A stretch of 64,000 bases of DNA, from positions 124,001-188,000 of the forward strand of contig MU853183.1 in assembly GCA_033085395.1 (NCBI GenBank), in the 5' to 3' direction. The notes under the pieces are model-generated. The model did not search any database. It saw only the letters and a program-made list of their open reading frames with translations, and had not been told where the DNA came from. Origin of the DNA: Xanthoparmelia taractica (lineage: Eukaryota; Ascomycota; Lecanoromycetes; Lecanorales; Parmeliaceae). The stretch's first letter is position 1. Every line of letters begins with the position of its first letter. Positions 22,256 through 35,772 of this stretch are shown here, one piece after another. The translations under genes and the position numbers were made by a program.

Positions 22256-25200
22256 CTAATCGCCATTGACAAGGACCTGACTCTGGCTCCTCGCTCTCGA
22301 CGGCGTAGCTTCATTACTGCTATTCTCATACCGCTCCCAATTCGCCAACACATTGCCGATCCTCGGACTGTTGGTCAGTTTGTAAACCTCCTCGAAGTAC
22401 TCCTTGCTGATTTCAAACGGCTTAGCCGTTACATTGGGGATGTATTTCCCCACTAGCTTGCTGGGATCGATCGTCGTCCTATTGATCTTCTTCAACAAGA
22501 ACGATCGGAAGGGTTTCACGCCGGAGCGTAAGAAAGTACTGTGGAAGGGCACATCGATGCCTTTGAGGGGTATGGTCGCGAAGCCGCGTTGCAGCTCGAT
22601 GGGTTGAGGTTTTGAGGAGGTTTGGGCGGCGCATTCACGGATGATTTCGACGAGCCGGGCTTGAACGTCGTCAAGGGAGAGCGTTTCGATGAGGGAATTG
22701 ATGTCGACTTTTTGAGCTTTGAGAAAATTGGTGACATTGGTCAGGCAGTCGAGGGCACGGAGCTAGAGATGTGATTAACATATATAACCGTTGGGTTGGG
22801 AAGGTTGGTCGACTTACATCACCAGCACAAACATATTGCATGTTCGCCACGTTGTAATTGACAATCTCCAAAAGCCATTTAGTCTCTTCTGCGATATTCT
22901 CGACTACATATTGCAGTGCTTGCTCGTTGAAGGTCTTGGAGATTCGGCTGGGATTGACAGCACACATGGAGTAGTTGGAGCGGCCGGTCTCGTCTCGTTC
23001 CACAGCGACCTGCATCGTGAGACCACGGTAGAAGACCACAGCCACCAAGCTCTCAATTGGCATGACCTCTGCAAGAGCAGCCAATGCTGAGTATTCTCCA
23101 AGCGAGTGGCCTGCGAAGCTACTGTCTCTCTGTACAAGACCCTTGGAGCGCATGTCTTCGAAACTGGCTTTCTCCATCAAAGTCAATGCAGGTTGTGTGA
23201 ATTGAGTAGCAGAGAGGAGGCCAGTGGGCGAACGATAGGTGTATGAAGTGGTGTTCTCGTCGACCTCCTTGAAAATCTTCTCTGACTTGATGGAGCCGTC
23301 CGCGTTGACAGACTCGAAAGTCATTGACATGTAGTTTTCACGTATCGCTTTACCGCGAGGACCGCCGAAATGGATGGTGAGCTCTTTCGGATTGTTCTTG
23401 ACAATGTCAGTGATTGAGAAGCCGTAATTCTCCATGAAATGGGCGTCGGCACGGTCCCACACTTCCTTGGCTACTGGGCTGCTTCCATAAAGTTCCATGC
23501 CCATGCCTTGTTCTTGTGAACCCTGTCCTGTGAAAACGTAGGCAGAGACTGGCTGCTCGACTTCAGCCTCTCCAACCAGGACCTTGGCCTCTGTATCCCT
23601 GTTACTCGCTTCCACCTTGATGATCTTACGGCCTGACACCATCCCTACGTGCTGAAGCTTGACCTCGATGTCATCGTTGGGTAGTACCATTCCAACCATG
23701 TCACAATGAAAGCTTCGAACGCGGCCTATGTTGTTTTCAGCAGCCCAGGTCTCGACTAAGCTGCGGACAGCAGCGCTAGAGTACATTCCATGCGTGATTG
23801 TGCCGGGGAGGTTTGCGTAGCTTGAAAAAACGCGAGAAACGTGGATCGGGTTGTAATCTCCTGAGACACGGGCATATGTTTCGTTTGAAGAAGGAGCTCG
23901 AAGCACAAGAGGAGTCTTGCCGCTAAGAGGGATCGGGTTCTCAAAGTTGACAGGCTGCTCGATCGATGAACCATATCGCTGAAGATAGTCAATAACCGGA
24001 TTACCGTGTGAGACTCCAGCCTGGTAGTCCACTGAAGCCACTTGGATAACCTCCTTTGTTGGCAACTCTAGTAGCACTTCTCCAAGCGTCTCAACTGAGC
24101 TGAAGATCGTCTTGTTCTTGAAGTGGACCAACGTCTGCAGACGGAAAGTCAACGTCTGATTTAGCAGCCCAATATCTGGCTCATCCATGTTGAACCATTC
24201 TTTGGAGCGCAGGACAGCTACGTCCTTCGACGAACCCAGATGAATCTGCATGGGTGTTTCGTCCTTACGCTCAAAGGTGTTGGCGAAATCTGAATACACG
24301 CCACGGTACAAGAATTGGGTCGTTACTACCATCACAGGTTTGCCATTACGCTTGATGGTCCCACAAACTTCGACCTTCTTCCCAGAATCTTGATTGATGA
24401 CAGCGTTGATCTGAGCAGTGGTGTCCACAACATCGCCCTTCTTTAGAGGCCCTGCGCCAGGGATCATGCGGAAACCGTTGGAGAGATGGACTAGTTTGAG
24501 AAGATCACCATCGATTGATCGAGGGAAGATGGGCTTGGTAATAGCTTTCCAGCCTACGACAATGGCAAAGTCCATGGGGGCGAAGACCTCTTTTCCAGGT
24601 CTGTCAACAAATGCTTCCCCAGTGTTTCCGACGGCATGAACGAAGTCCGCGATCTTTTGGCTGGTTACAGTAGCTTTACCTCCTTCGAACGTGCTTGTTG
24701 CAGGAGTCTCGAAAGGAACTTTCTCGTCCCCAAACCAAATGCGATAGTAGAATTCCTTGATGCGGTCATTGCGACCTTCCATCACCTCACGAATGGGAGC
24801 ATAGCCAGCTTCAGGATGGTAGGTGAATTTCAAGGGCAACGAGACAGCCTTGCCTTCTGCTGTCCTTTCCTCGATAAGATTGACAACAATCTCTTTCTGA
24901 CTTGTCATGAGAACCTCTACAGTCTTGATCATCTTGCCAGAGTGGGATACCTCCTTCACGATAATGGCCGTCTTCGCCGGGTCTTTCGGATGCAGTATCT
25001 CAACGAGCATTCCTTTGGTAGGTGCAAATATTCTCTGGAAAGGGTTGGTCTGGAATCTTTGACCCTGGATAAAAACTTCGGTAGTAAACATCGCATATCT
25101 CCATGAGTACGCCTTCCCAGCGAGAAGATGCATCCACGCTTCTGGGTCAGGCAGCGTAGCATTGGGTGCAGACGAAAGGCGATAGCTGACTCGCTCGTTA

Positions 25201-28200
25201 TCTTGCGAGATCGTGATACCATTCGCCTCTTCATCAAGCCCATCATCGAGGAAGAGCTGTCCTCCGAAATATTCCACGACCGGAATTGTGGACTCTCTAT
25301 TACCGTATACATCTCTCGTGAGACCTTTGATGTGATCGTTGTGAATATTGTCAAGGATATCCTTGATAGGCTCATCAATTGTGTTAGAATACTTTGCAGC
25401 GGTTGGGCCCTGGAGAATACACGTTCGCCCAACATCTTGGTCTACCACGGCCTCAAGATCTTCGGACTGCCAGAGCGAGTCTTTCTTGAAGAAGAATTCG
25501 AAGTTCTCGTCAAGGCAAGGAACAAATGGTACTGGTTTCTGTCCCCGCCGTTGACACAGGAGCAGAAAATGTTGGACGTCTTGGGCGTTGATCAGTTGAT
25601 CGTTGGCCTCGGGATAGGTATCGAGGACGCTATCGACAACCTTGTAAGGCTCGTCCAATTCCGAGTAGCTTTGAATTAAAGAGGATTTGCCAGGAGCTGC
25701 GGTGAACCTCTCTTCCAATCGTCGAATGAAGTCTCCAGTCAGGCGCTCGAGAGACTGATCAATCCAACGGGACTCATGCTTGACGTACATGAGATCCACC
25801 ATGCGCCTCAAGACTTCACCATAGGTCATGTCTTCGAGGTCTACGACCTGACCGGAGGAGTTGCGACCGAACCACACTTTCTGGAAATCATCATTGAGCT
25901 TCTTGATGATGTATTCACGCTGCTTTTTGAGCTCAGGCACGCGTTTGGCCTTGTCAAGGCTAAAGATCTTTTGGTCCATCTCAGCCCAAAACTTGACGCC
26001 TCTCGTTGCAAGCTTGTGGATCGGTTCGCCCATCTCTGACCGCACCGTAATGACACCGCCGGCTGGTCCTTTGTAAGTTCTCTCCCATTGACTGTCGTCC
26101 ACACCTTCTGCCTCCGCGATAGCTTTCTTTGCATTCTTGGAGGTCTTTGCTTCCTTGGCCGTCATCATACGGCTACCGAAGAGGCATCCATCGAACGGCA
26201 TAGGTGGGTATCCAAACTTTGATGACCAGTCTCCGGTCATATATGGGTAGGTGTCCTCGGAACCACCAAAACCACTGCCAGCAATCAAGATGAGATTACC
26301 ACATCTTCGGATTCGGCCGTACATTTGCAGAATTGGCTGATGAAAATCTTCGAACGAATGATGGCCGCCACCGCGTCCACCAGTCCACTGAAGTATGACA
26401 GGGAAGTGGGGATTCGAATGAGCGACATTTATGACTGCTTGAATGGCTTCGACGGATCCAGGTTTGAACGCCATATGCTTGATACCGAGAGTCTCAATGT
26501 AGTCGTTAGCAATCTCAATGGACGGTACCCCAGCCCCAATAGTTAGACCGTCGATGGGTACACCATCAGCGCGAAGCTGGCCAATCAGAGGGATTTGCCA
26601 CGCCATGGCTCGGGGATTGACGTAGATGAGATTGATGGTAATACCGCGACCTGCCGGAATGTTGTCTTCAATCTTTCTCAAAGCTTCTGTCATGGTCTTT
26701 GCATTGTAGTACCCTCCTCCCGCGAGCTCGATCTGATACCCAGCCCTCATGGTAGCAGCTACGAAATCCCAGGGCACGGTACATGGTGTCATACCAGCTA
26801 CCATGACCGGAGGGAGACCGAGTAGTCTGCTCATTTTGGTGTCTACAAAAGTTTGTCCAACAGATGTCTTGACCAGCTTTGGGCCATGCTCTTTGACCCA
26901 ATCGACGGCGTACTTGACCGCATGCTCTGAATCCCGATCAAAGAGCTCAGTCTTATATCCTACCTCAGTATTTGTACCATCAATTGCACCTGCGAGAATC
27001 ACTCGCACTCCGGTACCCTCCTTGTTTCGACTTGTCAAAACACCGAGGCCGGATATACCACCGGGACCAAAATCGATAATGTGCGTTGCTTTGGAAAAGA
27101 CGGTTGCCTTGTCCCAGTTGACAGGATCCTCTGTTATCATTCGAACGAGTGCTGGGACGATATTGTCCTCCTCTCCTTGCCGGACATCCAATCCAGTAGC
27201 TGTATTGAAGACTGGGATACCCAGGTCCTTGACGCTGATTTTGATATCATTAAGGTCTTCCATAATATGTTTGTAGGCTTCGGCGAGATATATGCTATGG
27301 AAAGGGGAGGTAATTGGGAGGAAGCGATTCACGAAGCGGCTTTTCCGATCGGTGAACGGGATACGTGTTTGGTCAAGACCGGTAGGAGCTTTGACTTTTC
27401 GTAGGCGAAGGTTCAATCCATAGAGCGAGATGGGAGGACCGGTGACGACAAAATTGCGAGCGCTGTTACTGAGCGAGATGGCGATATGGCGGTCTCGGGG
27501 AAGGTGATGATTAGTGGTGTCAATATGCTCTTGCAATGCAGATCTTGAGAGATCTCGAACCGACAGCATTGGCGTAGGATTACCCTCACCATTATTTATC
27601 GAGTCCTGCAGGATGGATGGGGCGAGTGATGTCCGTGGATAAGCCTGTTGGCTTCGCGAACCAATCCAAAAGAGCATTGTAAGAGCCTTCTTTGAAGCCT
27701 TCTCGTAGGATTCCCATGAATCGGCCGCTGCGATTGCGGCAGCTGTGATGATGCCTTGTGAGTGACCGGTAGTACCGAGGAACCTCTGTCTGATGTCCCC
27801 CGGTGTCTGACCCACCGCCTTACAGGTTACCATGTAGTGGGCAAGCTGAACGAGTCCAATGAGAGGCAAGCTGACTGGCGCAGATACAAGATAGTCTGTA
27901 TCTGGTTGGGTATCTTTGTGGTGGAGCCATCGCATGATGTCGAGTCCCTTGGAATAGAGCTTCTCGGCTCGCGGGTCTCTGGACAACAACTGTAGAAGGG
28001 TGGCGGAATCTTCAACCAGCTTCTCCACGAATGAAGGATACGTAGTGTAGACCTCTCGGAGCTCGTCAAAGTACTCTTCAATGTTCCCCTGACCTCCAAA
28101 TATAGCGTATAGGCCTGCCTCTCCATCCTCCGCTGCCCTGAAAAGGGCAGATGGATGGGACTTGAGCGGTCGGTTCGCCGAAGCTCTTGCTGCATAATAT

Positions 28201-28595
28201 GACCGGACTACCACACGTTTCTTCTGTGCTATCCCCGGCAGCAATGTTGCCAAAGCGTGTACATCATTCCCCTGCAGGAATACCCGTTCAAAGTCATTGA
28301 GGACGAGCTTGAGCACTTCGACGAAATCTTCACCATTGTCTACCTCTAAAGCGATGTGACCAAGGTAGCGTGCCACAAGCTCGGCTTCCGACGAAGGCTC
28401 ATCGTCCTGGGCTAGCTCGTCCGTGGGCTCTGGAAGGCTTGCGGTGAATCTGTCTTTTAACTGCGAGGCGTAGAAATGTAATGCTGTGGGAACGAGTAGA
28501 GTGTGTTCGAGGGAGCCGTGAGAGAGGGAGAGGGGTCGGAGAGATTGTGAGGACCGAGGCGTTGATATGCCTGTCTGTGGGTTTGTGCCGTACAT
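22256..28595 (-). CDS. FAS1: fatty acid synthase subunit beta
   Basis: Two exons, 28595-22818 and 22762-22256, with a 55-nt intron; 2094 residues, the usual size. Domains in order: acetyltransferase with GHSQG (Ser near 279); enoyl reductase starting near 588 (MSRLLGLPPVMVAGMTP, FMN/NADPH-dependent); a dehydratase/MaoC hot-dog region with GDYNPIHVS (His near 1585); and malonyl/palmitoyl transferase with GHSLGEYSALAAL (Ser near 1831). Exon 2 completes the transferase and the C terminus (WERYENSS.., ending VLVNGD). With FAS2 it forms the cytosolic alpha6beta6 type I synthase that makes C16-C18 acyl-CoA from acetyl- and malonyl-CoA. It is transcribed away from FAS2 across a shared 754-bp region. 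Confidence 0.97.
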
Positions 28596-29349
28596 GTTGA
28601 AGAAGGATTATAAAAGGAGAATTTGTAGAATGAGTGTGAGTGAAGAAGCTGGAGGAAGCTTAGCTTTACAGACAGAAAGTAGCAAGACCTAGATTATAAG
28701 GATTGTAGAGGGAGATATTGTGGCAACCAGAGTACCTTACCTTATGTCAAGTATAAAGGGAGTGACGAGAATATCCCAATCAGCCTACAGCTTCTACCAC
28801 CATATTGAAGTCATTATAGCTATTAGATTTTGAGGTTCTTTTAACTCTTTTGCTCGCCACGCTTGCTGCGATTTGGGGGAATCGTTGAGGGTTGGCCAAG
28901 CCTAATGATCCCGGGGCCGATCGGCCTAAAAGCTCAATTTTCTTGCCTCCCGCCGAAAAGCTGGGGACTTTTTTTTGTGCGCAATCCTTAACGCAGGGGC
29001 AAATAATCGGCGCTAAACCGTAAAGAAATGTTAGCTCTTCCAACGCCCATTTTGCCTCGGAGTAATGAACTAATAATTAACTCCCCACCTCCCCAACACT
29101 GAAAGAAGGGAGGCGTCAGTGAGGGCTCTGTTCACCACTAACCAATACCCATACTAATTGGGCTTTTGTATACATAATATCATAATTGCTCGACCTGGAA
29201 TATCCTCCATACCTTGCCTTAAGAGGCCATCTTTGGACCGCTTCAACAGCTGAATTCATCTTCCCAATCACAACGATTAGCTACCTTTTCTTCTGGTTTA
29301 CCCTTCACCACAAACAATATCCGTCCCTTGGACGTAAAGCCCCTCCATC
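28596..29349. promoter_or_regulatory. bidirectional FAS1/FAS2 promoter
   Basis: 754 bp separate the two start codons, so both genes must be driven from here. It includes a CCTCGG at 29055-29060, the core reported for FarA/FarB-type fatty-acid regulators of filamentous fungi, and a palindromic CCGATCGG near 28917. Pyrimidine-rich stretches precede the FAS2 ATG. A six-base site occurs often by chance, so the regulator link is only suggestive. Confidence 0.6.
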
Positions 29350-32300
29350 ATGACGCCCGAAGCCGAGCAAGAGTTAGCACATACGCTCCTCGTCGAGCTT
29401 CTGGCATATCAGTTTGCAAGCCCGGTTCGGTGGATCGAGACCCAAGATGTTATACTTGGCGAAAAGGTGACGGAGCGAATCGTTGAAGTTGGCCCTGCCG
29501 ACACTCTCGGTGGCATGGCCAAGAGAACACTGGCCTCTAAATACGAGGCCTACGATGCGGCCAAGTCAGTACAACGGCAGATTTTGTGCTACAATAAAGA
29601 TGCCAAAGAAATTTACTACGACGTTGACCCAATCGTCGAAGAAGAGGCAGCCCCAGTGGGTGGTGATAACCTAGCTCCAAGTTCAACCTCAGCACCTGCA
29701 CAGTCTTCTGCACCGGCAACTACACCCGCACCTCCGCCACCGAGTTCTGGACCGGCGGCAGCTGTAGACGATATTCCAATTCAAGCGGTTGACATTGTCA
29801 GGTCCTTGATCGCCCAGAAGCTAAAGAAGCCATTCGCTGAGATACCACTGAGCAAAGCCATCAAAGACCTGGTTGGAGGTTTGTCATGGTCTACTTCTAG
29901 TCTTTAAAGGAATACCAGCTGATACAGACCGAATCACAGGCAAATCTACTCTACAGAATGAGATTCTCGGAGATCTTGGCAAGGAATTCGGTTCGACGCC
30001 TGAGAAACCTGAAGATACCCCCCTCGACGAGCTCGGTGCCTCAATGCAAGCTACATTCAATGGCCAGCTGGGCAAGCAATCTTCGTCGTTAGTTGCAAGA
30101 CTTGTCTCCTCTAAGATGCCCGGTGGTTTCAATATCACAGCTGTTCGCAAATACCTCGAGACAAGGTGGGGATTGGGCGCTGGACGGCAAGACGGTGTGT
30201 TGCTGCTGGCTTTGACTATGGAGCCTGCGTCTCGCCTCGGATCAGAGGGCGATGCTAAGGCATATCTTGATGATACCGCGAACAAATATGCTTCGATCGC
30301 TGGCATCAGCCTTTCGGCGCCCACAGCCGGGGGTGATGCAGGCGCCGGTGCAGGAGGCATGATGATGGATCCGGCCGCAATCGACGCCCTCACGAAAGAC
30401 CAGAGAGCTCTTTTCAAGCAACAATTAGAGCTCTTTGCACGATATCTTAAGATGGACCTTCGAGCTGGAGACAAGGCCTACGTTGGCTCTCAAGAGTCAC
30501 AGAAGATTCTACAGGCACAATTGGACCTCTGGAACACTGAGCATGGCGATTTCTATGCTAATGGGATTGAGCCTTCATTCAGCCAGCTGAAGGCCAGAGT
30601 CTACGATTCGTCTTGGAACTGGGCTCGTCAAGACGCACTCTCCATGTATTACGACATCATATTTGGGCGATTAAAGGCTGTCGATCGTGAAATCGTCAGT
30701 CGGTGCATTCGCATCATGAATCGATCCAATCCTCTACTCCTCGACTTCATGCAATACCATATAGACACATGCCCCACTGAACGCGGAGAAACCTACAAGC
30801 TGGCCAAAGAACTCGGAAAAGAGTTGATCAATAACTGCAAAGAGGTGCTCGGCCAAGCTCCGGTATACAAAGATGTCGCGATACCCACTGGACCACAGAC
30901 AACTGTCGACGGACGCGGCAACCTTGATTATGCAGAGATTCCAAGAGCCAGCGCGCGCAAGCTTGAGCATTACGTGCGAGAGATGGCCGACGGAGGCAAG
31001 CTCTCAGAGTACGGCAACCGGACCAAGGTGCAGAACGACCTCAGCCGGATCTACAAGCTCATCAAGCAGCAACACAAGCTTTCAAAATCATCACAGCTCC
31101 AGATCAAGTGTCTGTACGAGAATGTCATCCGTTCTCTCGCGATGAACGAGGGCCAGATCATGCCGCTTGAGAATGGCAAGCCAAACGGGAAATCGATGAA
31201 CGGTCACGCCAAAAAGGGCGGCAAGAATGGCTCACGGTTGGCGATGAACGGACACGTGAAGCAAGGCAAGGTTGAAACAATTCCGTTCTTACATCTCAAG
31301 AGGAAGGATGAGCATGGTTGGGAATATAGCAAGAAGCTTACGGGTCTCTACCTTGAGGGTCTAGAGCACGCTGCCAAAGAGGGTGTTACATTCCAAGGCA
31401 AGAATGCACTCATGACAGGAGCCGGTGCTGGGTCAATCGGCGCCGACGTTCTGCAAGGCCTGATCAGTGGTGGCGCGAAAGTCATCGTGACCACTAGCAG
31501 GTTCTCTCGTGAAGTCACCGAGTACTACCAATCAATATATGCCCGATATGGTTCCAGTGGCTCGCAGCTTGTCGTCGTGCCCTTCAATCAAGGGAGCAAA
31601 CAGGATGTTGAGGCCCTGATCGATTATATTTACAATACCAAGAAAGGCTGCCTCGGTTGGGACCTCGACTATGTCGTCCCATTCGCGGCAATCCCTGAGA
31701 ACGGCCGGGAAATCGACAGCATCGATTCGAAGTCAGAACTTGCTCATCGTATCATGTTAACCAATCTGTTAAGGCTTCTTGGTAGCATCAAGACCCAGAA
31801 ACAGGCCCGCGGCTTCGAAACTCGACCAGCCCAAGTCATTCTTCCTCTCTCTCCCAACCACGGTACCTTCGGCAACGATGGTCTGTACTCAGAGTCCAAG
31901 TTGGCGCTCGAGACACTCTTCAATAGGTGGCACTCAGAGAGCTGGGGCAACTTCCTTACCATCTGCGGCGCAGTCATCGGCTGGACTCGCGGCACTGGAC
32001 TCATGTCTGGTAACAACGTTGTCGCCGAGGGTGTAGAAAAGTACGGTGTTCGTACCTTCTCTCAGCAAGAGATGGCTTTCAACCTTCTTGGACTTATGGC
32101 ACCAAATATTGTCAACCTTTGCCAAGTAGAGCCCGTCTTTGCAGATCTCAATGGAGGTCTTCAATTCATACCTGACCTTAAGGATCTTATGAGTAACCTA
32201 CGCAAAGATATCATGGAGACTAGTGAAGTCCGAAAAGCGGTAACCAAAGAAACTGCCATCGAGAACAAGATCGTCAATGGAGAAGACAGCGAAGCTTTAT

Positions 32301-35083
32301 ACAAGAAAGTCACCGTCGAGCCACGTGCCAACATCAAATACCAGTTCCCAGAATTACCAGATTGGAAGAACGATATCGAGCCTCTCAATGGCAACCTCAA
32401 AGGAATGGTCAATCTTGACAAGGTCGTCGTCGTGACAGGCTTCTCCGAAGTTGGACCATGGGGAAACTCACGGACGCGATGGGAGATGGAGGCTTATGGC
32501 CAATTCTCGCTTGAAGGATGCGTTGAGATGGCTTGGATCATGGGTCTCATCCGGAATCATAACGGTCCACTGAAAGGTAAATCGTATTCAGGCTGGGTGG
32601 ATGCCAAGACTGGTGACCCAGTAGACGACAAGGATGTCAAGGCCAAATACGAGAAATACGTATTGGAACACTCCGGTATCCGTCTGATTGAGCCCGAACT
32701 TTTCAATGGCTACGACCCCAACAAGAAGCAGCTAATGCAAGAAGTCGTGATCGAAGAGGACCTCGATCCGTTTGAATCGTCCAAGGAAACCGCCGAAGAA
32801 TTCAAGCGGGAGCATGGCGACAAGGTTGAGGTCTTTGAAGTCGTCGAATCTGGAGAATTCACGGTGCGCTTAAAGAAAGGGGCAACTCTACTCATCCCGA
32901 AAGCACTCAAGTTCGATCGTCTTGTCGCTGGTCAAATACCTACTGGATGGAGCGCAAAGACGTACGGTATTCCCGACGATATCATCTCCCAAGTCGACCC
33001 TGTCACCCTGTACGTCCTCGTCTGCACAGTCGAATCCCTCCTTGCATCCGGTATCACCGACCCGTATGAGTTCTATCAGTACGTTCATATCTCAGAGCTT
33101 GGAAACTGTATAGGTTCGGGTATTGGTGGAACTACAGCCTTGCGAGGAATGTACAAAGACCGTTTCTTGGACAAGCCGCTGCAAAAGGATATCTTACAAG
33201 AGTCGTTCATCAACACAATGAGCGCCTGGGTCAACATGCTGCTGCTTTCATCTACTGGACCAATCAAGACCCCTGTTGGTGCATGTGCTACAGCGGTCGA
33301 GTCAGTTGATATCGGCTACGAGACTATTCTGGAAGGAAAGGCTAGGGTCTGCTTTGTTGGTGGTTTTGATGATTTCCAAGAGGAGGGCTCCTATGAGTTC
33401 GCCAACATGAAAGCCACAAGCAATGCCGAAGATGAGTTCGCTCATGGTAGAACACCCAGAGAGATGTCTCGTCCCACCACCACCACCCGAAATGGCTTCA
33501 TGGAGTCACAAGGATGTGGTATGCAGGTGATTATGACTGCTCAGCTTGCCTTGGATATGGGTGTACCAATCTACGGTATCCTTGGTCTTACAGCTACTGC
33601 TACAGACAAAATTGGTCGAAGCGTACCAGCTCCTGGCCAAGGTGTATTGACCACAGCTCGCGAAACCCCGTCGAAATTCCCATCACCTCTGTTAGATATC
33701 AAGTACCGAAGGCGACAGCTCGATTTGAGGAAAGCCCAGATCAAGCAATGGCATGAGTCAGAGCTCATGTACCTGCAAGACGAAGTCGCCGCGATGAAGT
33801 CACAAGGTGATGAGTTTAATGAATCGGAGTACATGCAAGACCGGACAGCGCACATTGAGCGGGAGGCAAGTCGCCAAGAGAAGGAAGCAACGTTCAGCTT
33901 GGGCAACAACTTCTGGAAAGAAGATTCGCGGATTGCACCACTTCGAGGGGCACTCGCTACCTGGGGCCTAACAATCGATGATCTTGGGGTTGCCTCATTT
34001 CACGGAACATCGACCGTCGCCAATGATAAAAACGAATCTGATGTCATCTGCCAACAAATGAAGCATCTTGGCCGGAAGAAGGGTAATGCTCTACTGGGTA
34101 TCTTTCAAAAGTATCTTACCGGTCATCCAAAGGGTGCTGCTGGCGCCTGGATGATTAACGGCTGCTTGCAAGTTCTCAACAGCGGTCTCGTACCTGGCAA
34201 CCGAAACGCAGACAATGTTGATAGAGTCATGGAGAAGTTCGACTACATCGTATACCCCAGCCGCTCTATTCAAACCGATGGCGTCAAAGCCTTCTCGGTC
34301 ACTTCTTTTGGGTTCGGCCAGAAAGGCGCCCAGGCCATTGGCATCCATCCAAAATATCTCTTCGCTACGCTGGACCAAGCACAGTTTCAAACATACAAGC
34401 AAAAGGTTCAGGCACGACAGAAGCGCGCCTACCGGTACTTTCACAACGGTCTCATCACCAACACCATGTTCGTCGCCAAGGATCACTCACCTTATGCCGA
34501 TGCACAACAAAGCCAGGTCTTCCTTAACCCCAATGCACGCGTGACCATGGACAAGAAGTCCCATGAACTCACGTACCCTATCGTTCCTCACAAAGCCAAT
34601 GATTCCAAGACTGAACAGGCCCGAGAGATGGCCGAGTCATTGATAAAAGCCAATGCATCCGAGAATTCGAAGATTGGCGTCGATATCGAGAACGTGGAGG
34701 CGATCAATATCGAGAACGAAACCTTTGTCGAGCGGAACTTCACAGCGTCCGAGCAAGCATACTGCCGGAAAGCAGGAAGCCCGCAAGCTAGCTTCACGGG
34801 CAAGTGGAGTGCGAAGGAGGCTGTCTTTAAGAGCTTGGGCGTACCGAGCAGAGGAGCTGGAGCTGCGTTGAAGGATATTGAGATCGGCAACGACGAGAAT
34901 GGTGCTCCTACTGTTACTGTGAGTCCAAGCCCAGGTTATGCGCGTAGGTGTGGCAAGCTAATGCGTGTACAGCTATACGGTGACGCCAAAGCGGCCGCTA
35001 ACAAGGCTGGTGTGAAGGGCGTGGAAGTAAGCATTAGCCATAGTGATGCCCAGGCTATCGCTATCGCCGTTTCGAAGTTCTGA
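29350..35083 (+). CDS. FAS2: fatty acid synthase subunit alpha
   Basis: Two exons, 29350-29878 and 29940-35083, with a 61-nt intron; 1890 residues. Domains in order: a short N-terminal piece that completes the beta-subunit transferase (ELAHTLLVELLAYQFASPV), an Ala/Pro linker, an acyl carrier protein with the phosphopantetheine Ser near 179 (VGGKSTLQ), a ketoacyl reductase with TGAGAGSIG near 670, a ketoacyl synthase with GACATAVES (Cys near 1292) and the His of STGHPKGAAGA-like YLTGHPKGAAGA, and a C-terminal phosphopantetheinyl transferase (IGVDIENVE near 1756; FTGKWSAKEAVFKSL). The intron splits the ACP just before its modified Ser. The complete transferase domain and full length favour the primary-metabolism FAS over a hexanoate synthase of a toxin pathway. 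Confidence 0.97.
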
Positions 35084-35772
35084 TTGATTGATGGATTGAG
35101 AGAAATCTTGCTGGCAAAACGCATTCGCAGGTTGTGCATATAGAAGGAACCCTGGCTTGCAACAAATAAGGCGTGCTCGGCGTACCATCCATCATATACA
35201 TACATGCATGCATGGCTTCGCCGCTGTTTTTAGATGCCCGCTGTATGTTATTCGGTAATTGGGCATCGGATTTTGGGACCGGTATATAGATAGACAGCTT
35301 TCCGCAGGAACACATACATGTTGTAATACTTTTAGCTTAAAGCTCCAGGTACAATACGTTCACATTCTAAGTTGAGTGGGTTATTTGATGGTATTGCATT
35401 CCATTTCAGCTAGTCTGTAGAATCCTGAATACATACATCATGCATAAGGTACTTGAGCTTCTCATATCGAGTCCCATCCTATCTCTCCCTTCATGAGAAT
35501 GCGCCAAAAGCGTTCAAGTAGGCCCCTTAATCTGTGGCCAATGCGTGAAGGGATACCTCATCGCTTAGGTAATCTCTCCCCCCTAGCTAGCAAGCACCCC
35601 CCAGCCAGTCCAGTCCATCCCCTCACAATAATGGTAGGAACATGAAATCCACAGCATGCATACCATGGCTCCTCCCTTTATTGCATGCACTCCACTCTGC
35701 TCCACTCCACCGCACCGGGACGCAACAATAAGAACAAACCGCCTCGAACCAAACTCAACTTAACTCCCTCAC
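35084..35772. other. 3' intergenic region between FAS2 and TFIIF subunit
   Basis: Convergent gene ends. It contains ATACATACATGCATGCATGG (35195-35215) and a C-rich stretch from about 35580. No gene seen. Confidence 0.5.

Noticed and set aside
22256..35083. FAS pair as a hexanoate synthase of a secondary-metabolite cluster
   Set aside because: Both subunits are full length with all domains, and the neighbours are housekeeping genes with no polyketide synthase.
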